From Bacillota bacterium (lineage in GTDB: Bacteria; Bacillota; Clostridia; Christensenellales; Aristaeellaceae), in the NCBI GenBank assembly GCA_023416585.1, contig JAEZHM010000117.1, positions 1 through 64,000 on the forward strand: a stretch of 64,000 nucleotides of DNA. Direction: 5' to 3'. Within the stretch, counting starts at the first letter, position 1, and each line of letters opens with the position of its first letter. The translations under genes were made by a program, and so were the position numbers. Below the pieces are notes generated by a model. The model ran no database searches, had not been told where the DNA came from, and saw only the letters and a list, made by a program, of their open reading frames with translations. Below, piece after piece: positions 35,190 to 42,776 of the stretch.

Positions 35190-38107
35190 GGCGCCTGCCT
35201 CCCTTCCGCCTGGCCGTACCCAAATTCAGCCCATTTGCGTTGGATTTCCTTGTCGATTTCCTTGTTGTACTGATTCAGCACTTCCCGCTGGTTTTGCTTG
35301 TTGTAAACCACCGCCCTGAAGGCAAAGGCCAGGTACCTGTTGGTAATGTAATTGCCCGGCAGCTGGGGAATATCTTTTACATACTTCCACTGTTCCTTTA
35401 AAGCTGCCTGCTGGTCAAGTGTCCACTTCATACGTTCAAAGGCGCCTGTATTGGCGGTAGGCCAGCGGGCGGAGGCACCCATCAAGCTTTCCAGCGCCTG
35501 GCCGAACTCCGCCTGCGTATCATCGCTAACCCACCAGGAGATGAACGCATAAGCCGCCTCCTGCTTTTGGGATGTGGCGATGAGGATGGCGCCCGTGCCC
35601 GTAGCCCCCTCGCTTCTGTCAACGGTGCCGTCCGGCTGCCTGATACCGGGAATGGGAGCAATGTCCCACAGGCCGGCAAGCTCCGGGGCGGCTGCCGCCA
35701 AAGTGTTGGCGGCAGTGTAGCTTTCTATGGCGATGGGCATGGTGCCGGTTCGAAAGCGGGAGAAGAAATCATACTTCACCGGCAGCGCATACTTTGCATA
35801 CAAATCCGTCCAGGCCTTGAACGCCTCCAGCGCCTTTGGGTCCTGAAACTGCGTCTTTAACAGATCATCCGAATAAAAGTTCAGCCCACGCTGGAATAGC
35901 TGGGCCTGGAAGCCCAGCGTATTGTTGTTCGTCACCGTCGGGGAAGGGATGCCTACCTGCATGCCCTGCTTTTGGATCACGGGCACCAAGGCGCACAAGT
36001 CCTCCCAAGTATCGGGCACTTGGAGGCCCAGCTGCGAAAAAATGTCCTTGCGGTAGAAGATCACGTCAAAATTCTGCGTTTCAGGCAGCGCGTATACGCC
36101 GCCCTGAAATGTGTAGGGCACAAGCGCCGATGCCATGAACCGTTGTTTGATTTCCCCAAAGCCGTCAAATTGGCTTAAATCCGTCAATGCGCCCCGCATG
36201 GCCAGGTTGACAGGCAGCTCCTTGTATACGGTGATGGCCACATCCGGACCCTTGCCGCCCAAAATAGCCTGCATCAGCGTTTGGGAGCCATCGATCAAAC
36301 TCAGGTTCACCTGAATACCCGAATCCTTTACAAAGGTCTGGTCAATCAGTTCCTTCAGAATCTGCGTCTGATCACGGCCGGAGGCGATGCCCGTTGCCCC
36401 CAGGTCATTGGCGCAGACCCAAACAGTAATGGTAGGTGCGGCATTGCCGCTATCGTATGTTTCGCCCACCGCGGAATAATCCTCAAAGAAGGAGCCGGCA
36501 AAGGCCTTTAACCGGAAGGCCGCTTGATGTAAGAAGTCCGCACCCGCCTTTGGGAGGGGAAGATCAGTGGAGGTAAGGGCAAAATAATCAATCTGCATGG
36601 GCTGTTCCCTGAGCGTGAGTACCTGGGAAGCCAGCCCGGATATATTGTTTTTAAAGGATTCCAGCCTTACAGGAATATCTTCCGGGTATTTTATAAAGCT
36701 TCGCAGCTGCACGGCCACCTGAGTAAGTATCGCAGCCTCGCTTCCCCCAAACGCGTTTTGTTCAATGATTTGCTGCTGGACTGTAAGCGTTAGCGCGATT
36801 CTTTCAAAATCCTCCATGAGGCCGGGGATCTTCTTGTCCAGATGGAAGTCACGGTTTAAGTCTACGGTGATCCTGTCCCCGTCGGCGTTGTCCCCGGTGA
36901 TGACGATAATCTTCCGGTAGAGGCTGCCCAGCTCCGTTATGACTTCCTCCAGTTTGCGCAGCGGCTTACTGTAAGGCCCGGCGGCCACTTCCAGCCGCAG
37001 GGTATGCGTGCCGCCCGTCAGGTACAGGGGCAACAAATTGCCTTCCCCATCGCAAAGCGTATACATCTGCCACCCCTCTTGATAGGGAACGGTCACATGG
37101 TCACTTTCCGCAAAAGGCACTTTACCATCAATGTATAGCCTGCGGGTGCTGCCCATGCCCCTAAGGAAATTCGTAAGCACCCGCATGCTCAAATTGTACT
37201 GTCCGTCCTCCGGCACCTGAAATGTCCACTCCATCCATTCGCCCTGGAGCTTCCAGTTTTCACCGCCAATGGTGTTCATGCGCACCTTTACGGGATCACT
37301 TGGGCTGGTGGCGCTGTCAGCCCGCTCGCTCAGGGGGTACAGCACGGGGCTGTTCCGCAATCCGGCCTCCTCGGCCTCAAACTTTATCAAAACGTTTCGG
37401 GCGTTGTTTGGCGCTGCCGGCATGGCCCTTGCATACGGCTCAAGAGGCTTTGTGTTCATAAACCGGAGGTATTTTATGGCCAGCGCCTCGGCAGTCAGAC
37501 CAAGGCTCAGCGTATGCTCCCCTTGAGACAGATAAAAACAGTAAGGATCCGCGTAATGGTTGTTATGGTCCTGAAATTGAATGCTCTGCCAAAGGGAGAC
37601 TTCCTTCAGCTTGGGCCGCACATCGTGGCCGCGGCTGTCTCTTTCGATGGGGCCCGCGGCCTCATAAAGCCTTCTAAGAAGGAGGCTTTCGCACTGTTCA
37701 AACGCATAACCGCCATCCAGCATAAGCTGCATTTCAATATCGTTTTGCCTAGCGGGCAGCGCAAGATAATTGATCTCCAACCGGTACCACCCCGGCGCGT
37801 CCACAGAAAACGTCCAGTCCACAAAGCCTGAGGTGCTTTTCAGGACAAGCGCATTCTTTACGCCATATAAATCACCCGGCTCCACATACGCGCCGGTGTC
37901 ATGTGCGTCAGCAAACGCATCCCCGCTTAGAAGGATTTCCCCCGCCGGGAAAATCCTTTCCTCATCCGCCTCAAAATAGGAGTCATAGCTTATGACACCG
38001 GCTGCCGGGCCGGGCACATTTTGCGCATATGCACCCGCGATAAAAAGCGCCCAAACAAGGGCCGCCATCAGGGGCAGGCTGGGTAACAAACGCCCGTTTT
38101 TACGCAT
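35186..38107 (-). CDS. Large CBM-like/solute-binding fusion protein, importer II
   Basis: 973 residues from the ATG at 38107, chosen because GGAG lies nine bases upstream; ATG codons at 38113 and 38122 are alternatives. After a type I signal peptide (AGAYA-Q), two beta-sandwich carbohydrate-binding-like domains occur at about 30-215 and 235-400, both with the CBM6/35-type pattern (GWYRLEINYLALPA; GEWMEWTFQVPEDGQYNLSMRV). A helical linker of about 130 residues follows. The C-terminal 430 residues form a sugar-binding protein (PTITVWVCANDLG, GGKGPDVAITVYKELP, GGVYALPETQNFDVIFYRKDIF). Normal binding proteins are 400-550 residues, so the added modules probably hold a polysaccharide near the importer. 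It is the first gene of the seven-gene operon behind promoter 38154 and operator O5. Confidence 0.85.
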   Translation of the reverse strand: MRKNGRLLPSLPLMAALVWALFIAGAYAQNVPGPAAGVISYDSYFEADEERIFPAGEILLSGDAFADAHDTGAYVEPGDLYGVKNALVLKSTSGFVDWTFSVDAPGWYRLEINYLALPARQNDIEMQLMLDGGYAFEQCESLLLRRLYEAAGPIERDSRGHDVRPKLKEVSLWQSIQFQDHNNHYADPYCFYLSQGEHTLSLGLTAEALAIKYLRFMNTKPLEPYARAMPAAPNNARNVLIKFEAEEAGLRNSPVLYPLSERADSATSPSDPVKVRMNTIGGENWKLQGEWMEWTFQVPEDGQYNLSMRVLTNFLRGMGSTRRLYIDGKVPFAESDHVTVPYQEGWQMYTLCDGEGNLLPLYLTGGTHTLRLEVAAGPYSKPLRKLEEVITELGSLYRKIIVITGDNADGDRITVDLNRDFHLDKKIPGLMEDFERIALTLTVQQQIIEQNAFGGSEAAILTQVAVQLRSFIKYPEDIPVRLESFKNNISGLASQVLTLREQPMQIDYFALTSTDLPLPKAGADFLHQAAFRLKAFAGSFFEDYSAVGETYDSGNAAPTITVWVCANDLGATGIASGRDQTQILKELIDQTFVKDSGIQVNLSLIDGSQTLMQAILGGKGPDVAITVYKELPVNLAMRGALTDLSQFDGFGEIKQRFMASALVPYTFQGGVYALPETQNFDVIFYRKDIFSQLGLQVPDTWEDLCALVPVIQKQGMQVGIPSPTVTNNNTLGFQAQLFQRGLNFYSDDLLKTQFQDPKALEAFKAWTDLYAKYALPVKYDFFSRFRTGTMPIAIESYTAANTLAAAAPELAGLWDIAPIPGIRQPDGTVDRSEGATGTGAILIATSQKQEAAYAFISWWVSDDTQAEFGQALESLMGASARWPTANTGAFERMKWTLDQQAALKEQWKYVKDIPQLPGNYITNRYLAFAFRAVVYNKQNQREVLNQYNKEIDKEIQRKWAEFGYGQAEGRQAP

Positions 38108-38126
38108 GCGCATCAGCTCCATTTTC

Positions 38127-38146
38127 TTGGATAAACGATTTCTCTT
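38127..38146. promoter_or_regulatory. LacI-type operator O5
   Basis: CTTGGATAAACGATTTCTCT: the left half matches O1 in GGATAAACG, the right half is weaker. It lies between the promoter and the start of the fused solute-binding protein gene. Confidence 0.65.
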
Positions 38147-38153
38147 TATTCAC

Positions 38154-38182
38154 AGTATAGAAAGTGCCGCCGCCCTTGTCAA
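38154..38182 (-). promoter_or_regulatory. Sigma-A promoter of the long importer operon
   Basis: Minus strand: TTGACA (38182-38177), 17-base spacer, TATACT (38159-38154): near consensus, with operator O5 immediately downstream. Confidence 0.8.
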
Positions 38183-38236
38183 TAACAAATTGAGAAAAAC
38201 TTGGTTCCGGATTTCTTAATATTGACCAATTTCATA

Positions 38237-38265
38237 TTGACATAGCTGTTGTTTTGGGATAAACT
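38237..38265 (+). promoter_or_regulatory. Sigma-A promoter of the secreted GH13 gene
   Basis: TTGACA (38237-38242), 17-base spacer, TAAACT (38260-38265). It is divergent from the importer operon promoter. The leader up to the TTG start contains operator O6. Confidence 0.7.
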
Positions 38266-38330
38266 CTGCATCAGAAGCAATATTCGTAATGTACTCTCGG
38301 CAGGAAACAGGCAGTATTTCTGAACGCAGT

Positions 38331-38350
38331 TTGGTTAAGCGTTTATCCTT
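38331..38350. promoter_or_regulatory. LacI-type operator O6
   Basis: TTGGTTAAGCGTTTATCCTT: the right half is identical to O1, the left half diverges. It lies in the leader of the secreted GH13 gene, downstream of the promoter. Confidence 0.7.
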
Positions 38351-38393
38351 ATGCAATCCTTTTCCCTGCCGTCTAAAAGGAGCGACCGCTGCC

Positions 38394-40535
38394 TTGAAAA
38401 AAGCCATCCTGAGGAAGCATAAGGGCCCATTTCCGGCTTTTTTCCTGCTGTTGGGACTTATTTTCCTGATCCCCATGACCTCCACCGCAGAATCCGGCCA
38501 GCGCTTTGACATTCGCGGCGTCACCTTATCCTTTTCCGGTACGGGCATGCTGAACAGCATCACGCGGGAGGGCCGCACCTTAACAATGGATGGGCTGTGT
38601 ACCGATGTGGGTGTGGACGGCGCTTTCCTTCAATCCACCGTAGGTTACCAGCGTTTTTGGAACATGGCCACCTGGGATCTTGCAAAAATCGTGCCCCTGA
38701 ACAGGCAGCCGGCGCTGGGGCAGTTGCTGGATCTTCAGGCCGACGAAGGCGGCGTGACCGTCACCCTGGCCCTTGCGGACATGGTTCTTTCACAGCGGTA
38801 TACCGTAACGGAGTCCGCCGTCGCGTGCGAGGTGACCGTCACCTCTCAAAAAAGCACCGTATGTGAAATCCAGGGCGTAAACTTCCTGCTCGGAAACATA
38901 CAGGTTTCAAAGGACGCCACCTTTGAATTCCCCGGCAATGTCCCCTACGGGGTGGCGCACCTTGCCGATCTTCGCGCCTTTGCCACGAAGCAGACAGCCT
39001 ACTGCAATCCGGTTGTGCTTACGCGCGACGGGCAAACGGGGTTCAACGCCGTGTTTTTGAATGAAGAGGAGAAGTGGTCCACCGCCGTCTACCGGGATAA
39101 GGCAGGCGGGATGTATGTCGCCAACCTTTCCATGACAGAGCTGCTTTTGCACCCCGGGGAGAGCTTTCATGTAGGTACGCTCTATCTGCAATTAACGGAG
39201 GAAGACCCTTACGCCCCGCTGCAAAAGCTGTACGGCGAAAAGGGGTATGCGGCCGCCACCTCTTTGGATGGCGAGGCGGCCGGCCCCGTGTACAGCTGCC
39301 ATCCGGCCGGCACCATGGACAGCGGATTCCGCGATACAAAGACCATGCGAAGCTTTGCGGAAACCTTGCCGGCCCTATCGACAATGGGCATTGAAAACGT
39401 ATGGGTGCTGCCCATATTTTCGCATACGGGCCGCGGCGTATACAGCCCCACCGACCAAAGCGTGATCGACAAACGCTACGGCACGGATGCGGATGTGGCC
39501 TATTTTGTGGATACGGCCCACAGCCTTGGCATGAAGGTATTGTTTGACTATGTGCCCCACGGGCCGGAGCCGCAGGACCCGCTGGCGGCAAATCACCCGG
39601 AATGGTGCTCTGCCGCCCGGCGGGGCGGGCAGCAAATAGAGTGGGACTGCGTCAGCTTCGACATGGCCAATAAGGATTACCAGTCCTATACCAAACAGCT
39701 TGTCATGGATCATGTGAAAAGGTTCCATGTGGACGGCGGGCGCATCGACTGTGCTATGGGCGGCCTGACCAACTGGAAGCCGCAGGATGGAAACCGCCCT
39801 TCCTCCTCCAGCTTAAAGGGCGGCGTGGGCATTGTTTCCGCCATCCGGGAGGGATTTTTGTCAAGCGGCGTCACGCCAACCCTGCTGCCGGAAAACTTTC
39901 ATCCCCTGCCCTTTTACGCCTCCGTCACCGACATTTTCTACGACATGCCCTTGTACCGCATGATGTTTGACTTGCGGGAAAGCAGGGCGGATGATCAGAC
40001 TTTCGCTACAGAGCTTACCCGCTGGCTTTATTCGGAGAATATGGCTTCCGTCCAAGGGCAAAAAAAGCTTCGGTTCCTGGGCAACCATGACACCGTATCC
40101 TGGACATGGGATAAAGCCCGGGCCGCCTGGGTGTACGGAGAGGAAAAAGCCAAGGCGCTGTGGGTGCTTATGAGCACCATCGACGGCATCCCCTTTTTGT
40201 ATCAGGGGGACGAAGACTCAAGCCTGTATCACTTGAATGGCGTATATGATTTGAGGGACTTCTTCACAGAGCTTTTCGCCGCGCGCAAAGCATACCTCCG
40301 GGACGATATGCGTACGGATTACTTTTTAAATAATCTTGGCGTAGCGGTGTATGCACGCACCAATGAAGAAACCCGGCAGCTCGTACTTGTAAATCTATGC
40401 GGCGGGGAAAAGACGGTTCCCACAAGCGGCCTGCCCGCATTCACGGGAACGGTTTTGTATGGCAGTGCAGATATCTCCAGTGAAAACATCACACTGCCGG
40501 CTTATGGATACGTAATGCTTGCATGCGAAAACTAG
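38394..40535 (+). CDS. Secreted GH13 alpha-amylase-like enzyme, paralogue of the cytoplasmic one
   Basis: 713 residues from the TTG at 38394, preceded by AAAAGGAG. A longer frame from 38289 would place the operator and leader inside the gene. The signal peptide (basic start, then FPAFFLLLGLIFLIP) is followed by an N-terminal beta domain and a GH13 barrel. Catalytic residues are D452 in DGGRIDCAMGG, E500 in LPENF and D566 in FLGNHDTVSW. It matches the cytoplasmic protein in order along its whole length (for example GRGVYSPTDQSVIDKRYG against RGVYHPTDQSVIDARYG). It probably performs the first cut outside the cell, producing oligosaccharides for the importers. No cell-wall anchor or lipobox is visible. 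Confidence 0.87.
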   Translation: MKKAILRKHKGPFPAFFLLLGLIFLIPMTSTAESGQRFDIRGVTLSFSGTGMLNSITREGRTLTMDGLCTDVGVDGAFLQSTVGYQRFWNMATWDLAKIVPLNRQPALGQLLDLQADEGGVTVTLALADMVLSQRYTVTESAVACEVTVTSQKSTVCEIQGVNFLLGNIQVSKDATFEFPGNVPYGVAHLADLRAFATKQTAYCNPVVLTRDGQTGFNAVFLNEEEKWSTAVYRDKAGGMYVANLSMTELLLHPGESFHVGTLYLQLTEEDPYAPLQKLYGEKGYAAATSLDGEAAGPVYSCHPAGTMDSGFRDTKTMRSFAETLPALSTMGIENVWVLPIFSHTGRGVYSPTDQSVIDKRYGTDADVAYFVDTAHSLGMKVLFDYVPHGPEPQDPLAANHPEWCSAARRGGQQIEWDCVSFDMANKDYQSYTKQLVMDHVKRFHVDGGRIDCAMGGLTNWKPQDGNRPSSSSLKGGVGIVSAIREGFLSSGVTPTLLPENFHPLPFYASVTDIFYDMPLYRMMFDLRESRADDQTFATELTRWLYSENMASVQGQKKLRFLGNHDTVSWTWDKARAAWVYGEEKAKALWVLMSTIDGIPFLYQGDEDSSLYHLNGVYDLRDFFTELFAARKAYLRDDMRTDYFLNNLGVAVYARTNEETRQLVLVNLCGGEKTVPTSGLPAFTGTVLYGSADISSENITLPAYGYVMLACEN

Positions 40536-40620
40536 TGCTCCGGCAATTACAGAAGTAATGAAATTCATATAGGCTTGCCGCTCAATCACGGTTGACGGCA
40601 GAAAAGCCAATAAACAAACG

Positions 40621-40706
40621 ATGCTGTAGGGGCGATTATCAATCGCCCGCCAAGTAACATATTCAGACCGCAACATGCGGGCGATTACTAATCGCCCCTA
40701 TGACAC
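40621..40706. repeat. GGGCGAT inverted-repeat element, copy 2
   Basis: GTAGGGGCGATTATCAATCG and GCGGGCGATTACTAATCGCC, each palindromic, 30 bases apart. Related to 4150-4282 but more compact. Confidence 0.65.
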
Positions 40707-40764
40707 AAAACTACCCGTACTCCGTGTGCAGATGCACATGAAAATAGATGAAGGAGGGTTCCCC

Positions 40765-41373
40765 ATGAAAAAGCTCCTGTCCCTGGTGCTTGCCCTGATG
40801 CTCAGCCTTGCCGCCATCCCGGCGCTGGCGGAAGCGACCCAAGCCGTGTATGCCCTGAATGTGGATACCTTGACCCTTACCCAAGGTCCCGTATGGTCCT
40901 ACTTATATTTTGACGAAGCCAAAAATGAAATGGCGGAACTGAACGCCACGCCGGACTGGGGCGACAACTGGCAGTTCTCCACGCAGCCCACGGTAGACAA
41001 CGTATACCACTCCATCTGCGAATGGGACGGTGTGGTCTACGCAATGCCAGGCACCTGGATCGGCAAGCACATCGACATCGTTGTCTCCTTCACCGCACCA
41101 AAGGCCGGCACAGTCGTCATCGCGCCCATGTCGTTTGTGATCAAGGATGATGGAAATCCGCATCCGGCCTATCAGGTAAAGATCGTAAAGCACGCCGCCG
41201 AGGATGTGCAGCTTTTCCCGTTAGAGGGCGAATGGGCCCAAACGCCCGCCGCCACCGCAGGCATTGAAGTGCAGGTTGCTGAGGGCGACAAGATCTATTT
41301 CGAAGTGCGCTCCGGCGACGGCGGCGGCGCCGCTGTCAGCCTCCAGCCCTCCATCGCCTACAAAGCAGAATAA
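40765..41373 (+). CDS. Small secreted protein of unknown function
   Basis: 202 residues from the ATG at 40765 (MKKLLSLVLALMLS), with GAAGGAGGG nine bases upstream. A type I signal peptide ends at ALA-EA. The mature part is acidic and beta-rich with many aromatics (TPDWGDNWQFSTQP, GDGGGAAVSLQPSIAYKAE), like a carbohydrate-binding beta-sandwich, but no family is recognised. It follows the secreted GH13 gene by 230 bases holding a repeat and ends in a strong terminator, so the two may share a transcript. A role in binding the same polysaccharide is inference. Confidence 0.7.
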   Translation: MKKLLSLVLALMLSLAAIPALAEATQAVYALNVDTLTLTQGPVWSYLYFDEAKNEMAELNATPDWGDNWQFSTQPTVDNVYHSICEWDGVVYAMPGTWIGKHIDIVVSFTAPKAGTVVIAPMSFVIKDDGNPHPAYQVKIVKHAAEDVQLFPLEGEWAQTPAATAGIEVQVAEGDKIYFEVRSGDGGGAAVSLQPSIAYKAE

Positions 41374-41391
41374 CAGCATAAGCAAAAACAG

Positions 41392-41430
41392 CAGGGGCTC
41401 CGGTACTTCCGGAGCCCCTGTGGTTTTTTT
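41392..41430 (+). terminator. Strong intrinsic terminator
   Basis: CAGGGGCTCCGG pairs with CCGGAGCCCCTG around TACTT, followed by TGG and seven T residues. Confidence 0.9.
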
Positions 41431-41481
41431 CAGAACCGTATTTTTCCTGCATATAGCAAGAAGGCACACAACGCAAATCTG

Positions 41482-42483
41482 TCAGATTTCCTTCCATTCC
41501 CACACCGAATCCCGCTCGATCAGGTTTCCCTTGCCGTACAGATATCCCACCGGCCTTTCGGGCTCCCGGATGCGGGCAATCATCGATTGCATAGACAGCC
41601 TCGCGATTTGGCGGCGGTCAAAGTCCACGCTAGTAAGCCTTGGCCTTGTCAGTTCGCACAGCGCTGTATTGTCGAAGCTGATGATGGAAACCTCCTGGGG
41701 CACCTTGATTCCTGCCATATCCAGGCGCTGCATCAGCGTGAAGGCGGCTTTGTCGCAATGGCATACAAAGGCGGTGGGCAGATCACTAGGCAGGTCGAAC
41801 TTCAAGGAGTACTGCCCGGAGAACGAGTCGTTGTTGACGATGTGCCAGGCGTCATCCCCACTCAGCCCCGCCAGCTTCAGCGCCTTTTGATAGCCGAAAT
41901 ACCTGTCGCATATGCTGGAGGTGGCGCGTATATCCCCCACAAAGCCGATTTTGGTATGCCCCTTGCGGATCAGGTAATCGGTAACGCTCTGTCCCAAATG
42001 AAAGTTGTCGGATATGATACAGTCGAAGCTTAGCTCCGGCAAATAAAAGTCCACAAAAATCTTGGCGCTCTTCAGGGGAAGCAGCAGCTTCAAATAATCA
42101 TGCCGGAATTCCCCAGCAATGAATATACCGTCAAAGCGCTCCGTTTGAAGCTTGTCCGGCAGGCGCAGCGCCATCTCGTCCTCGCTGCCTAACACAAAGC
42201 AGGCGACGGTATGGTTCTGCTCCAAACATTGCTTGTTGATGTAATAATAAATGGTGGTATAGAATGTGTCGTCTTCCAGAAAGAAACGCTTGGGACAGAC
42301 AAACGCCAGGTGATAACCGGCCTTTGCATCCTCCGCACCGTATTCCATCTTCTTGGCCATGAGCAAAATCTGCTGCCGCCGGGCGTCGCTTAACCCCGGG
42401 CGGCCGTTGAGCGCCTTGGAGACCGAGACCTTGGTTATGCCCAGCGCATCGGCGATATCCTGCATCGTCACCTTTTTGCTCAT
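41482..42483 (-). CDS. LacI family transcriptional regulator (second)
   Basis: 333 residues. The helix-turn-helix VTMQDIADALGITKVSVSKALNG is canonical for LacI. The hinge region, EYGAEDAKAGYHLAFV, lacks the usual NxxARxL motif, so DNA contact in the hinge may differ. The effector domain shows FDGIFIAGEF, RKGHTKIGFVGD, SIISFDNTALCELTRPRLTSVDFDRR. It has its own TTGACG-N17-TATAAT promoter and is transcribed in the same direction as importer IV, beginning about 290 bases after that operon ends. It most likely controls importer IV and the divergent DUF1861 gene, perhaps at 46567-46593. Confidence 0.9.
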   Translation of the reverse strand: MSKKVTMQDIADALGITKVSVSKALNGRPGLSDARRQQILLMAKKMEYGAEDAKAGYHLAFVCPKRFFLEDDTFYTTIYYYINKQCLEQNHTVACFVLGSEDEMALRLPDKLQTERFDGIFIAGEFRHDYLKLLLPLKSAKIFVDFYLPELSFDCIISDNFHLGQSVTDYLIRKGHTKIGFVGDIRATSSICDRYFGYQKALKLAGLSGDDAWHIVNNDSFSGQYSLKFDLPSDLPTAFVCHCDKAAFTLMQRLDMAGIKVPQEVSIISFDNTALCELTRPRLTSVDFDRRQIARLSMQSMIARIREPERPVGYLYGKGNLIERDSVWEWKEI

Positions 42484-42528
42484 TGCTATGTAGGGCTCCC
42501 TTCACGGACTGGTTGGCTCATTTTTCCT

Positions 42529-42557
42529 ATTATACAGCACCATTGTTTCTCCGTCAA
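42529..42557 (-). promoter_or_regulatory. Sigma-A promoter of the second LacI gene
   Basis: Minus strand: TTGACG (42557-42552), 17-base spacer, TATAAT (42534-42529), 46 bases from the start codon. Confidence 0.8.
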
Positions 42558-42579
42558 AGATAAGGCAAGGCTGCTCCTA

Positions 42580-42690
42580 TACCTCCTTCCGCCGCCTGCG
42601 GGCGCCACCTCCCTCCAAGAGGGAGGCTCAAAGAAAGGCTCCCTCTGGAGTGGGCTTAAGACGAAGGAGGCTGGGGGAGGTTTAATAGCA
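42580..42690. repeat. Interspersed palindromic repeat, copy R4
   Basis: CCTCCTTCCGCCGCCTGCGG, CTCCAAGAGGGAGGC and GACGAAGGAGGCTGGGGGAG blocks between the LacI gene and importer IV. Confidence 0.75.
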
Positions 42691-42721
42691 AGGTTATAGT
42701 CTGTTTTTCTCAAGGCAGTAC

Positions 42722-42756
42722 AAGGGCCTCCACCCGCAGCGAAAATGGAGGCCCTT
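42722..42756 (-). terminator. Terminator of the importer IV operon
   Basis: AAGGGCCTCCA pairs with TGGAGGCCCTT around a 13-base loop, about 20 bases after the binding-protein gene. Confidence 0.6.
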
Positions 42757-42776
42757 TTAGGTTCATTAAGCGTTCA

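Noticed and set aside
38289..38393. Longer start for the secreted GH13
   Set aside because: It would include operator O6 and the leader in the protein and would place a signal peptide 45 residues inside.
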